From Dipteronia dyeriana (lineage: Eukaryota > Streptophyta > Magnoliopsida > Sapindales > Sapindaceae): DNA of 64,000 nt. The position numbers and the translations under genes were made by a program. Shown one piece after another: positions 1 through 11,374 of the stretch (position 1 is its first letter; every line of letters starts with the position of its first letter). The notes under the pieces are model-generated. The model had not been told where the DNA came from and ran no database searches. It worked only from the letters and a program-made list of their open reading frames with translations. Location: assembly GCA_032871835.1 (NCBI GenBank), contig CM065298.1, positions 14,327,096 to 14,391,095 of the forward strand, in the 5' to 3' direction.

Positions 1-687
1 GCCGTAGGTGTTCCGAAACACCTTCTCCCACTCAATTGCTTAAGGTGTGTGATCGAATTCCATATAATGATTTACCAAGTTATCTATATGTCACTTAGAT
101 ACCTAAACCATTCAATGCATGTTCATACCAAAAGAGTTATATGAGTGTCACTCCAATTCTATATGACATGTTATCAAACAATGACAAACATTGCAATATT
201 TGCAAAAATATAAATTGCTACAATTTTGGTCCATCCTAGAAAATCAAGTAAATTACATATGTCTTGGAATACAAAAACTCCTTTATTAACGAACAAGTCT
301 TCACACGACCATCGTCCGTTTGGACCCTTTGGCAACCTCCCATGGCGTTCACACTCCTTGGCTCCATAAAGGGTTGCCATATGTAGCCCATGCCCCAACA
401 ATCGTGGCTACATGCTCATTCGCATGCACGATTGTTGCTATGGCGCACACGGTACCAAAATTGTTCCGGTTGCTTTCAATTCTTCAAACATTTAGTTCTT
501 CGATACTTTGAATATATTACAAGAAGTTTTTTTTTAATTTATTACAACAATAAAATAAAAAAAACTTAGCAACTACCAAGAAGGAAATTATGGCGATGAT
601 AGACCACCCTTCTTATTACACTCTCAAAATAAAAAATACATTGAAATTTTAGGACCAAAATTGATCAATAACAAATCACATTATAAA

Positions 688-734
<47 letters not shown>
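688..734. repeat. (CA)n(TA)n compound microsatellite
   Basis: About 13 CA units run directly into about 10 TA units. It is a simple compound dinucleotide repeat in the leader of the Copia element and is expected to be polymorphic. Confidence 0.95.
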
Positions 735-735
<1 letters not shown>

Positions 736-832
736 GAATACCTAGAGTGTCATCTTTTTTTAAACATGCATATTTATAATAAAAATAAATAGATTCATGT
801 ATATATACATTAATTAATCAAGAGTACAACCA

Positions 833-845
833 GGATCTGATACCA
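833..845 (-). promoter_or_regulatory. Primer-binding site for initiator tRNA-Met
   Basis: Read on the minus strand this is TGGTATCAGATCC, two bases after the LTR end ...CCCTACA. TGGTATCAGAGC is the usual plant Copia primer-binding site, complementary to the 3' end of initiator methionine tRNA. The match differs from this at the last positions. It fixes the orientation of the neighbouring LTR. Confidence 0.75.
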
Positions 846-847
846 AT

Positions 848-2900
848 TGTAGGGAAAAATCAATCAAAATGTGGCGGAAGCGTAAAATTAGAGTTTGGTA
901 TTTTTTTTTAAAATTCCCTTTAAAAAGAAAGAATCTTTAACCCTAGATTAATTGACGTATATTAAAAGTATCGTACCTTTTTCTCGTGACGATTGAACTA
1001 GCGTCGAATTGAATCTATAAGATTCTCCAATCCAATCACGAACGTGAATCACTTAGGAGTGTGAGCTCCATTTCTTTAAATTGTATACCTGAGGATGGAA
1101 ACAAACAAAATATTTTTCTATTGTTATTCATAATAATCCTCAAAGAGAAAAAAACTAAAATGTTAGGTCATTTGTGAATTATCATCAATTTGATTGAAAC
1201 TTGTGTTAACCTTGATTCGATGTTGTACACAAAACTTTTTGATGTAAAGTCTACTAGTGCACTATCGAATACAAAACGTTCTTTCTTCCTTTTTCTCTTT
1301 GTAGAATTTTCACACACCAATCTTTAGTATTGGACGAATTTATCTAGAGTAAGAAACGAATTTTCTTTTCTCAAAATTCTCTTTTGGCGGAAATTTCTCT
1401 CCCTAAGATTAAGGCTTGGCCAAAATTTCTATCTCTAAAAATTAACCTTGGTCGATTTCCACATAGAGATATAAAAAGATTCTCAAATCCTCTCCTAATG
1501 AGGATTTACTTGGTAGGCAAGAATCCTATCTCTAGGTGGATTTACTTGGTGACCAAAAATTCTTTTCAAAGAAGAATTCTTTTCAAAGAAGAATTCTTTT
1601 CAAAGAAGAATTCTTTTCCACACCAAGACTCTTAATCCAACTCAAATAGTATAATTATTCAATAACCAATTATTGAATATAAAATGTTACTATATTAAAA
1701 CTTCCTAATTTGACTAATTGTCACTTTAGAGTTTTAATTGAAATCAAATACTTCCTAGTTTGACTAGATAATTAATTTTCATTTATTTATCTACTTATCA
1801 AATATAGTATTTGATATTTATCATATTACCAACAATGATATGACACTTGGAGACCTTCTCCAACTAGGAAAAATATTTTAACTTTTAATTAAACAATTAA
1901 TTAATTTCCATTTAATAAAAAAAAATAAAAAATAATATAATAAACTATTATATATAGCCTTGCCTCCCAAGTCCACACATGGGCCAATATATTATTTTTT
2001 CTATTTTATTAAATCCATTGAACCTTAATAAAAAGTTCACATGTGAACTAGACTCATTCTTACTAAAAGAAACAAGTCTACATGCCTCAATACAATTTTA
2101 CATGGACCCATAAATTGGTCCGGTAGAATATATCAAGTGGTCCATGGAAGTTCGTGTGAATTAAGGATCTTGACGGGCTATCTAAATTTAAGCTCCAATA
2201 GACATAACCTAATCACAATCAACAAATGATTCACTGAGGTCCGATCTATTAATATTAGTTCCTTCCATTAAAGAACTAAAATTGAACTCTTAAATAAAGA
2301 TAAAATAAGTTAATATTGCTCATTCATACCCTAAACAATCTTAATGAAGATAATTTATCCTCGTGAAGCATACCAGTAATCGTCAAGAGCTCATAGACTG
2401 CCTATAGCTCTCCAAGTTACCATATTTACTCATATGACCACATTTTGAATTTGGATATTTTGAACTTGGATATTTTGACTTGTCCAGAAGCCATATTTCA
2501 ATAGACACTATTGAAAACTTAACTTTAAGATTTAATATCCAGTACCTCAAAACATCCATTTGATGATATTCTACTCTCATTTAATAAATGGAGCCACAAT
2601 ATCCATATATATATTGATGAAGTCCTCTATCGATTAACAAATGAATACCACTAAACTATCGACGATAGACTATGCTATATAATCGTATTCATTGATAACT
2701 CAAATGATAACACTTGTAACCATAAATCCATCATTTTCTCAGCATTAAGATAGACTCTATGATTGTCTTCAAGTGAAAACTTTTATCTATTGACGGTTCT
2801 GGATAAAGTATTTCATTGTGATCCTATTCAATGCATCTAGTGCACTAGATTCTTTTGCCCAAAGACACCACACTTTGATGATTTTAGACTCATCATAACA
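848..2900 (-). mobile_element. Copia-type LTR (5' LTR of a minus-strand element)
   Basis: The plus strand begins TGTAGGG at 848 and the minus strand begins TGTTATGATGAG at 2900, so the stretch has TG...CA ends. The primer-binding site lies just outside the 848 end. The right boundary is inferred from the point where recognisable Gypsy coding sequence starts, so it is less certain than the left one. The length of about 2.05 kb suits large plant Copia LTRs. No partner LTR is in the window, so its age cannot be judged. The element appears to have inserted into the Gypsy remnant to its right. Confidence 0.55.
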
Positions 2901-2919
2901 TATTTAATCCCACTAAAAT

Positions 2920-3303
2920 GCTAGCAAGGCAGAAGAATTTGCCACTCAACTGCAAGACATCCACAAGCTAACCCGTCAGAATTTACTGGAGTCCGTTGCT
3001 CAATATAAGCAGGGTGCGGATCGCAAGCGGTGTCAAGTTGACTTTAATGTGGGAGACTTTGTTTAGGCGGTGCTAACCAAGGATTGATTCTCTATAGGTG
3101 AATATAACAAGCTTTTAGCAAGGAAGATTTGGCTAGTTGAAATTGTTGAGAAAATCAGCTCCAACGCTTACCGTCTAAAGCTCCCAAGCCATATCCGAAC
3201 GACTGTCGTGTTCAATGTTAGGCATTTGATTCCTTATCATGGGGATCCATCATTTGAGGGCAAAGAAGATCTAAATTTGGGGTTGAATTCTTTCCAACCC
3301 TGA
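2920..3303 (+). pseudogene. Ty3/Gypsy polyprotein tail (integrase C-terminal region), broken
   Basis: A frame from 2920 reads as the end of a plant Gypsy polyprotein: the sequence after the integrase core (AEEFATQLQDIHKLTRQNLL), then the conserved FNVGDFV block, a LARKIW...VEIVEKI..NAYRLKLP block and the closing F..RHLIPYHGD block. These correspond to the integrase C-terminal domain just before the polyprotein stop. Stop codons at 3064 (TAG, in place of Trp) and 3088 (TGA, probably in place of Arg) break it. The first 15-20 codons are unclear because the Copia LTR at 848-2900 cut into it. It is a fossil and cannot make integrase. Confidence 0.85.
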
Positions 3304-3889
3304 GAGGATGATGCAGACCAGGTTGCAAGCTCGTATTTGGGTTGGTTGGAGCATCCGAAACGAGTCTAACTTTACGGGGTCACAACTTTTGCATACGAAC
3401 TCAAAATTGCTATTATAATATGTTTTTTGAAAGCCCATGACGAGCTATACAATTTATTTGATTTGTTTCCCATGATTAGGCCTATAAGAGGCTCAAAAAA
3501 GGTCGTTTAGACTATCGTACGAGCCTTTGAAGTTTCTTGCATGACAATTTAATAATTTTTCAATTTTTGTTTAGGATTGATTTTTTTCCTTTTTAGTTGG
3601 GATTTGTTTCTTGATTTCGTTTAACGATATTAGAAGTCTAGGAGATCTCGATTCCTTGTGGAATTCGATTTATTTTTCTATTTAAGCCATCTGTATGGGT
3701 TTTGGAAATTTAGTTTTGATGAATAAAAATTATTGAGTTTTTCTCAACCTTTTTCCCTTATTTTTTCTTGGTATTCGATTGAATCAACAGGGACAAAGAA
3801 CACTGGTTGTTCATACCCGTGTGATTGTCTTTCTCAAGGCTTCTGTCTGCATCACTTTTTTCACAATGTCCATCTACCTTACTTTAAAG
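3304..3889 (+). mobile_element. Probable 3' untranslated region/LTR of the Gypsy remnant
   Basis: The stretch follows the Gypsy stop codon. It has an LTR-like layout: a TATTTAAG box near 3680, an AATAAA-like signal near 3721 (ATGAATAAAAATT) and then pyrimidine-rich sequence. No second LTR is available for comparison, so its ends are not defined. The right side is cut by the Copia LTR that begins at 3890. Confidence 0.45.
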
Positions 3890-4421
3890 TGTTGGAACCC
3901 CATTCATCGGTTACGCAGCGGAGCTAGGTTTTAAAATTTTATACAGATCCTAATCTGTATCTGAAACCAGTGAATTTGAGATCGTAATTATTTTTCAAAA
4001 CTAATACATACAATATGTAAACACAGGAAATTGAAATCGATATAACTAAGAAAAAAATCTTACCAACGTTTGGAGGCTCCTTCACTTTTCGATATGCTCA
4101 TGTCTGAACCAATCTTACCAACGTTTTGGAGGTTCTTTCTCTTTACGATATGCTCTTGTTTGAACCACTCGATCTTCCTCGCTATCTCCCACGACTGGTA
4201 ACTGCGTGTGGGCGCGTCACGGTCTCAGAAAATTGAATGGATGATGTAGAGAAACCACTTGAAGAAACTCTTTCTTCGAGAGAGAAGACAAATTAGAACA
4301 ATTCTAGTTTTTAAAATAAAATATAATAATAATATTTATTTTTTTCGTGTCACTCTGTACACGACCACATGCAAAAACCAAAAAAATATATTCCTTTTTT
4401 TTTTCTCTTTAGTGTGTTCTT

Positions 4422-4453
<32 letters not shown>

Positions 4454-5871
4454 TATCAATTTGCATCCAATGCAATCTCTTGTGTTATAATTGATATATA
4501 TCTTTTAATTATCGTTTTTAAATATATCTAATATATTAAAAGTGATAATAAGTATTTTAAATTTAAACTTAAATTCAAATACTTAGATAAATGATTTAGT
4601 AAAAATAAAATAATCTTATTATTTTATCTTCACCTAAATCCATATATCAACTAACACCCTCCAATTAATAGTTAATTAATAATTCATAATTATCAATATA
4701 ATTAAATAATTTAATTATTTCATTAATTTAACTATTAACATTAATTAATTAAATAATCTCATTATTCAATTAATTCCCGAATAATCACGTGTCACTTTCG
4801 TAACACAATTAATTGGACAATCCAATTAATTTACCGTGACCCTTGTTACCTAAATCGATCGGGCTAGCAAGGGGACCTAATGGACCCACAGTATTTTGAA
4901 CTCCAATAATCCTTGGAATCATTAATTAAACTCTTTAATTAATATTCCTTGATTATTAACTCCGGTGTTATTTCACTAAAAACCCGAAGCTGCACTCTCT
5001 CAACTGTAGACACTTTTACACAGACTGATACAACTCGGTGTCCATCGATATAGCTATTACATATGGTGTGATCCTCCACAGTAGTTCATAATTAGAGTTG
5101 GGTCATAATATCCGTTATACCCTTCTAATTACATATATCATTTAAGTTCCGTTGATTCTCTAATGGACAATAAATCCTATTTCCTCAAGGAATTAGGAGA
5201 ACGATCATATTGTCTAAGCCCCGAATCAACTCTTAAGGGAACTACCATCTACTTCTCACAAGAAGGAGTGGATTCCACTATTGTGTACAAACCTTCCCAG
5301 CACAAGTCAAACCGCAATCCTAACATACGGAGTATATTGATCAGGAAATGCATCTGACCTCACCCATGGTATATCAAAGACTACGATTTAACCTGAAGAA
5401 GTCGATAAGACACTCAGGATTAAGATCATCCACATATAGCCATCATTAGTTTATATATATGAATATCATCGGTAAATAGATCCTGGTGAGAGATTCATAT
5501 AGATCATGGCCCAGTCTTATATGATCACATCATACAAGGTACCTCCATTCTTATATCTCATATCTCATATGAATGATTCAGGATAGAGTCATCATACATT
5601 ACGGAATGGACCACAACTATAGATTAACCACAAATAAAGTACCCAACTTTATTTGCTATCTATGGACTATTTAGATTGCACGTCTCTTACTATATCCATC
5701 CGTATATGACACTCATATACATAGTTCGAGATTACATCTGGCAATCTTGGATGTCAAATATATGCACAAGTTTATAAAATAAATAACATAACAAGAATGA
5801 ATTGAATTTTTCTTTTTATTTATTTCATAAATCCATTTACAAATTGCATCTTTAGGGCATAAACCGCAACA
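3890..5871 (-). mobile_element. Copia-type 3' LTR on the minus strand
   Basis: The ends form a short inverted repeat, TGTTG at 3890 and CAACA at 5867-5871. On the minus strand the sequence just before the LTR is purine-rich (GTGAGAGAT), as expected for a polypurine tract, so the internal region lay to the right and this is the 3' LTR. It is about 1.98 kb. A (TA)n run lies at 4423-4448. It shares no obvious sequence with the LTR at 848-2900, so it is a different family. Confidence 0.7.
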
Positions 5872-6060
5872 ATCTCTCACTTGCACTAAAGCATGTGAGG
5901 CATGTCTCGTAACCCTAGATCATCTAGGTGACCCAAAAATACTTTAGCCGGTAAGATCTTTGTTAATGGATCGACATGATTGTCTTATGAGGCTATCTTT
6001 ATGATGATCACATCTCCTCTCTACATTATCTCTCTAATGAGATGATAATTTCTCTCTATA
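5872..6060 (-). mobile_element. Polypurine tract and 3' internal remnant of the Copia element
   Basis: The sequence just right of the LTR (AATCTCTCACTTGCACTAAAG) resembles the widespread plant Copia junction that reads on the minus strand as a purine-rich tract followed by the LTR. The next 150 bases fit the degraded end of a Copia polyprotein, read leftwards on the minus strand, but no clean frame remains. The rest of the element is missing. Confidence 0.5.
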
Positions 6061-6638
6061 TATACGTTTAAAAATGGTCTACGTCATACTAGTTACAATT
6101 TATGTTATGAATGTTCAAATGAACTTAACTTTCAACTTCACATTAACTTTCAACTTCACATTAACTTTCAACTTTTATATCGGTATGATTGTTAACTATG
6201 TATTAACTGTAAATTTAATGTTTTATTTATAACGTAATGTTAATTTGCAACATTTACATTTCTATGGTTATGATCAATGTTAACAATGGGTATGTTTCAA
6301 GTATACGTTAAAATGAAATTGTTACCTGTTATATCACACTTGCTATATATATATATTGCAAAATTGTAGGTAAATATATTGTCAAAGTTGCAACACCATG
6401 TTAATTTGTAACATTTATGCTATAACGATTAATATTTTACATCAAAATTGTTACATTCAATATTTAATTGTTAATTTTTTATAATACATCATAAATAATA
6501 TTTAAAATATTGTGTTAACAAAAAAATATTTTTTAATAAATTTTTAAGATAGTTACTGGTTGCAACCGGTTACTACTTGTTAAATAGCTTAGAAGAAAAA
6601 GAGATGATGAAAGAAACTAGACAAATTGTCAGGCGACA
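6061..6638. other. AT-rich intergenic DNA with short tandem repeat
   Basis: No gene is visible. At 6122-6175 a 19-20 base motif (CATTAACTTTCAACTT) is repeated about three times. Variants of GTTAATTTGCAACATTTA recur at about 6238 and 6401, so the stretch may be a decayed tandem array. Confidence 0.6.
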
Positions 6639-9600
6639 GGTTCCAAAGGTTTTGTCCTCTTTTCCAAGGCTAAAGCTTCAAAATTTTCCTTGAAAAAATG
6701 GCTAAACTCCAACAAAACAAGGTCGTTGCAGGCTAAAGAGGTGGAAGACAAGTTGGCTGTTCTTGATGCAAAGGCTGTAGTTAAAGGATGGTCGGGTGCG
6801 TTAAGACAAGATAGGCTAAAGTTGTTAGAGGAACTCTGGAAAAGACTAAAAAGGGAAGAGCAAACTTGGAAACGAAAATCGAGGATTAATTGGTTGATAG
6901 AGGGCGATAGGAACTCTTAGTTATTTCACAGTATAGCCAATGGTAGACGAAGTACAAACCGGATTGTTGAGGTTACTTTAGAAGGAAGTAAAGTGGCGGA
7001 TCCGAGTCTCATAAGTAAAGGTGTGTTCAAGTTTTTTAAGAGACACTTTCAAAAGGACTCATGGCAGAGACCAAGTATGGTAGGGATTTGCATGAAAAGT
7101 TTGTCTGAGGAAGAGAGGCTTGCTTTAGAAGATAGGTTTTGCTCTAAGGAAGTTTGGTTAGCTCTTTCTAATTACGAAGGTAACAAGGATCCGAGGCCGG
7201 ATGGTTTTAGTTTGAATTTTATTAAAGCTCACTAGAGTGTGATTAAAGAGGATTTCATGAATTTTATCAATGAGTTCCACAATGATGGGTCAATTGTGAA
7301 GGAGATTAATCGAATCTTCATAGCTTTGATTCTGAAGGTTGTCAAGCCAAAAAATATGACGGACTTCAAATCCATATGTCTAGTGGGTTCCTTTTACAAA
7401 ATCTTAGCTAAAGTTTTGGCAAATAGACTTAAAAAATCATGGATTCAGTTATCGGAGAAACTCAAATGGCTTTCGTAAGAAATCACCAAAATTTTGACAA
7501 CTTCGTGATAGCTAAAGAAATCATCAACACTTGGAAGCATCAGGTGGATGGGGGTTTACTAGTTAAGCTAGACTTCAAAAAGGCTAACGACAGTGTGGAT
7601 CATGAATTCTTGGATTCTATGATGATTAGTATGGGTTTTGGGCAAAAATGGAGAGGTTGGATGAAAGAGTGCATTTCTACCCCACTGTTTTCTATCCTCG
7701 TTAATGGCAAGCCCACTCCTCAGTTTGGCATGGAAAGAGATCTAAGGCAAGGTGACCCCTTATCACCTTTCCTTTTCAATTTTATCATGGAAGGGGAGAG
7801 TTTTGGTGGTAAAAAGGTTCATATCACCCATCTCTAGTTTGCGGATGATACGATCTTATTTCTAAAGCCTAGGAAGGATTATCTTCTCAATACAATACGT
7901 GTTCTCCGGTGTTTTGAGATGGCTTCGGGTCTTAAAATAAATTTCTTCAAGTCTTGTACGATTAGAGTGGGAATTGGAAGAGCTTGGGAATCACCTCAAT
8001 GGGCTTCTATCTTCAAATGTAAGGAAGCTTCTCTCCCTATTTCCTACCTAGGCTTTCCGCTAGGAGGTAGACCAAATTTAAAGAGTTCTGGAATCCGTTA
8101 TTGGACAAAATTGAGAAGAGATTAGCCACTTGGAAGAGAAAATTACTGTATAGAGGGGGGGGGGGGGGGAATTAGTTCTAATCAAATAGTGTTATCTAAC
8201 GTCCCTATCTATTTTTTTTTTGGTGTTCAAAATACCGGTAGGAGTGGCTAAAAGAATAGAGAAGATGCAAAGAATTTTTCTGTGGGGTGAAAGGGCTTTC
8301 AAAAGAAAGATTCATGCAGTGAATTGGGATGAGGTTTGCAAAAGTAAGGCTAACGATGGGCTCGGAATTGGGAAAATTAGGGACAAGAATCAAACGATGC
8401 TTGAAAAGTGGATATGGAGATTCAGGAGGGATGAGAATGCGTTGTGGAGGCGGGTCATAAGTTCCAAATACAAAGTCCATGAACGTTCGCTATTCTAGAA
8501 ATGGCATGTCAATATTTCTGATTCATTTTTTGTAAAATCTATTGAGTGTTTGCTGAAAACTGGATCGCAGACAGAGAAATTAATCAAAGATGGTTTCACG
8601 AAGATAGTAGGTAATGAAGATAGGGCAGACTTGTGGTCTGATATCCATGTGGAAGGTAAGTCATTGAAGGATGCCTTTCTGAGATGCTTCGCGCTTGCGA
8701 TTAAGAAGTCAGGTGTGATTCAGGATTTTGGTAACTGGTCTGGTTCTAATTGGTTATGGAACATTGACATGAGACACCCCCTTTTTGATTGGGAAAAGAA
8801 TCAAGCGAGAGTTTTTGCCACGTTCTTGGCCTGCCTCCAAATTCGAAGGAACATCTCTGATAGCATTGCTTGGTCTGCTAACTCCACTGGTTTGTTCACT
8901 GTTGACTTCTTTAGAAAGGCTTTAGAAAAGGCCGCCAATGCCAATGGGTTTGTTCCAGGCTTCTTTTGGAAAGGTTTGTGCCCTTACAAAGTTGAGGTTT
9001 TCTTATGGCAGATGTGGAAAGGTAAACTTCTTGTCAAGGATATCTTGCAGCATCATGGGATGAACCAACTGAGTGACTTGGACTGCTCTTTCTGCATGAA
9101 GGATAAGGAATCTGTTGATCACCTCTTCCTTCAATATCAGTGGTCGAATTCTTTATGGTTGAGATGCATGTCTTGATGGGGGGTAAACAGTTGTTGCTAT
9201 AAGTCTACAAAAGGTTGGTTGGGGCTATGCCCAAAGTGCAGTCAAGAGAGAGCCTGATGCTCTTTTTTTACGGCTACTGCATGGACCATATAGGAAAACC
9301 AAAATCTTCTGGTTTTTGAAAGAAAGAAGCCGAGTCTATTGCATGCCGCAGATTTAGTTAAATTACGTTTAGTGTGGTGGTTCAAACATCTCGGGAGGGG
9401 TTCAAAGGTTTCAGTGGAAGATTTGTTACGTAATATCAATGAGTTATGTGTCGACCATAAGAAGGTGAAATGGAAGAATATAGTTGATTGGATTCCGCCT
9501 ACTTTGAATAGTCTCAAATTCAATGTTGATGGATCCTTCAGAGGCAAACCAGGGCCAGCAGGTATATGTGGCGTTTTAAGGGACTTCAGTGGGAAGGTTC

Positions 9601-9947
9601 TCTATCTTTTTTCGTACTTCATGGGGATCCTTGACTCTAATGCATCAGAGATTTGTGCCATTATGAAGGTGACGGAGTTGTGCGTTTCTAATCCGAACCT
9701 TCGTGACAGGGATATCTTGAATGTGAACGACTCCAAAGTGGTTGTTTCTTGGGTGAACTTGAGCGATTTTGGGAGTTTCTATCATGTCAATACCATATAT
9801 GACATCCGCAACTGTTTGAATTCTGTAGATGGGCTAGAGGTCGCTTTTGATTCCAGGATTTATAATTCGTTTGCGGATAGTTTGACTAAAATGAGGTCTA
9901 ATAGATGCGGTGATTTGTGGCTTAGAGAGATGTTTGATTTGTTTTAG
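6639..9947 (+). pseudogene. LINE (non-LTR retrotransposon) ORF2 remnant: reverse transcriptase, zf-RVT, RNase H
   Basis: This is plant L1-type ORF2, 5'-truncated so that the endonuclease is missing. In order it shows the linker before the RT (6639-6920), RT fingers and palm (6993-7837: LKVLANRL, KLDFKKA.DSVD, RQGDPLSPFLF) and the catalytic box FADD at 7838-7849. The RT thumb follows (7919-8125, SYLGFPLGG), then the connecting region (8220-8498), a zf-RVT domain (about 8950-9170, with C-F-C and H) and an RNase H domain. The RNase H runs from 9480 to 9947 with NVDGSF, SE, NDSK and FADSL, covering the D-E-D-D residues. Several stops, including TAG immediately before FADD, and at least two frameshifts make it inactive. 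The 3' UTR and poly(A) follow. Confidence 0.93.
8155..8169 (+). repeat. G15 homopolymer inside the LINE
   Basis: Fifteen consecutive G residues sit where related LINE proteins read L-(x)-R-G-G-(R/G)-L-V-L-I. A T9-10 run follows at about 8212-8221. The reading frame changes across this stretch, so at least one of the homopolymer expansions broke the gene. Confidence 0.9.
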
Positions 9948-10083
9948 CTTTACTGCTCATTTTTCTTTCTTCTTTCTGTTGTGGCTGTTGCCGTTTCTTT
10001 GTGCCATTTGCCCGGGTCCCCTGTTTTTGCTCTGTTTTTGAGCTTTCTCTCTCTCATTATATTACCTTTCAAAAAAAAAAAAA
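9948..10083 (+). mobile_element. LINE 3' UTR with poly(A) tail
   Basis: T/C-rich 3' UTR following the RNase H stop codon, ending in A13 at 10071-10083. The poly(A) marks the 3' end of the LINE copy. I did not find a convincing target-site duplication upstream of 6639. Confidence 0.85.
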
Positions 10084-10891
10084 GCTAAGTTTACCTACCA
10101 CATAGCAGCAAAACAAAACTTGGCTCCAATTTGAGATCCAAGTAATGTTACTGAAATAGAATCCCAGTAATATGGCCAAACCCCATAATATAATAATTTT
10201 AATCTTGTGAAAAGTTTATAACAATGGTCTATTTCAATCATAGTAAAATTTGAAATTAGGGTTGAACAGTAGATTTTTGTTTTGTTATTGTTTTTGTTTT
10301 GTTTTTTGTTTTAAGTATTACACTGTTATATAAATTTGGAGTTTTTTTTTGGGGAGGGGAAAGGATTCGAACCTGTAACCTCGTGATGTAAGTGTGATGG
10401 TTTACCACCGGATCAATCTCATCTCGTATTTGTTTTATTTTGGAGGGCTGTTGAGACCTACCAAGATAAGACAATGCATGTGCGGGCTCAAATAACTACT
10501 CCTATAAACCGAGAGAAATCACCACACATATTTGTAAAATACGTATGACGGGACTCGAACCCCTCACCACCATCGTGGAAGGAATGTGCATTACCATCTT
10601 TGCATGCCACATCATTTGGACACAGGATTTGAACCCTTATATTTGATTCTCATAATTGTTATTTTGCATAACTCGGAATGCTACTCCCCAGATAAATATT
10701 TATTACTACTAAGGCTTGAACCTTGGTGGTACAACCGGTGCCGACTATTGGACAAAACGACTGAAGCATGAGTTTAGAGCTTTAAAAAGACAAAAAATTA
10801 GGGGTCCCATTTATTATAAATTTTGATGATATTATTAAAAAAAATACTAATCAAAATATATAGAAAGGACCTCTCTTTTTTCGAGAGAATT
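10084..10891. other. Intergenic DNA with a cluster of tRNA B-box-like motifs
   Basis: No gene is visible. Four motifs resembling the T-arm/B-box of tRNA on the minus strand occur within 360 bases: GGATTCGAACC (10364), GGGACTCGAACCCC (10550), GGATTTGAACCC (10625) and GGCTTGAACC (10712). The first and the second are followed by sequence like the rest of degraded tRNA-derived repeats. No cloverleaf could be folded by eye, so I do not call tRNA genes. Confidence 0.5.
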
Positions 10892-11374
10892 GTAAATAAC
10901 CCCCTGACTTTTGATTAAATGTCAAATCAAATCCTCTAGTTTGAACAATCAACAAGAAAAACCCTTCTATTTGTTGACAGTCAGTTGACTTTGTTGACTT
11001 TAATTAAATCTAATGAAATATAATTATTTAAGTGATTTTTTCTATAATTGAACAAAAAATGATAATGAAAAAGTATACTAAAAATATGTTATAAAATAAA
11101 TTTTTTAATGATTTTATATATATATATTATAACAAAGCAATAAAATTATATAAAAATTTTAATTTTTTTTTTAAAATTGATTTTATTATTATTAGTATAT
11201 ATTTTTATTATATTTTTTATTTTTATAATAATTGATTTAAATTATAATATTATATATATATATATACACACACACAAACTAACTATTATTAATTGATAGT
11301 AGGGGTTTTTTTTTATTAATTGTTCAAACTAGAGGGTTTGATTTGACATTTAATCGAAATTCAGGGTTATTTTC
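10892..11374. mobile_element. MITE with ~75-bp terminal inverted repeats
   Basis: The left arm starts GTAAATAACCCCCTGA and contains TTAAATGTCAAATCAAA and CTCTAGTTTGAACAAT. The right arm carries the same blocks in reverse complement, ending GGTTATTTTC. The centre (11040-11275) is almost pure A/T. It has no coding capacity. The target-site duplication is not clear. Confidence 0.85.

Larger units (their letters stand above)
1..847 (-). mobile_element. 5' internal (leader) part of a minus-strand Copia-type element, truncated by the window
   Basis: In minus orientation this stretch directly follows the LTR and primer-binding site at 833-848, so it should be the untranslated leader and start of gag of that element. 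I recognise no gag motif. A 75-codon minus frame (174-401) has no known domain. A short hairpin lies at 396-437, with 11-bp perfect arms CAACAATCGTG and CACGATTGTTG, and a dinucleotide repeat lies at 688-734. No host gene is visible here. Confidence 0.4.

Noticed and set aside
10364..10374. tRNA gene on the minus strand
   Set aside because: Only the T-arm-like motif is present. I could not find acceptor or anticodon stems that pair.
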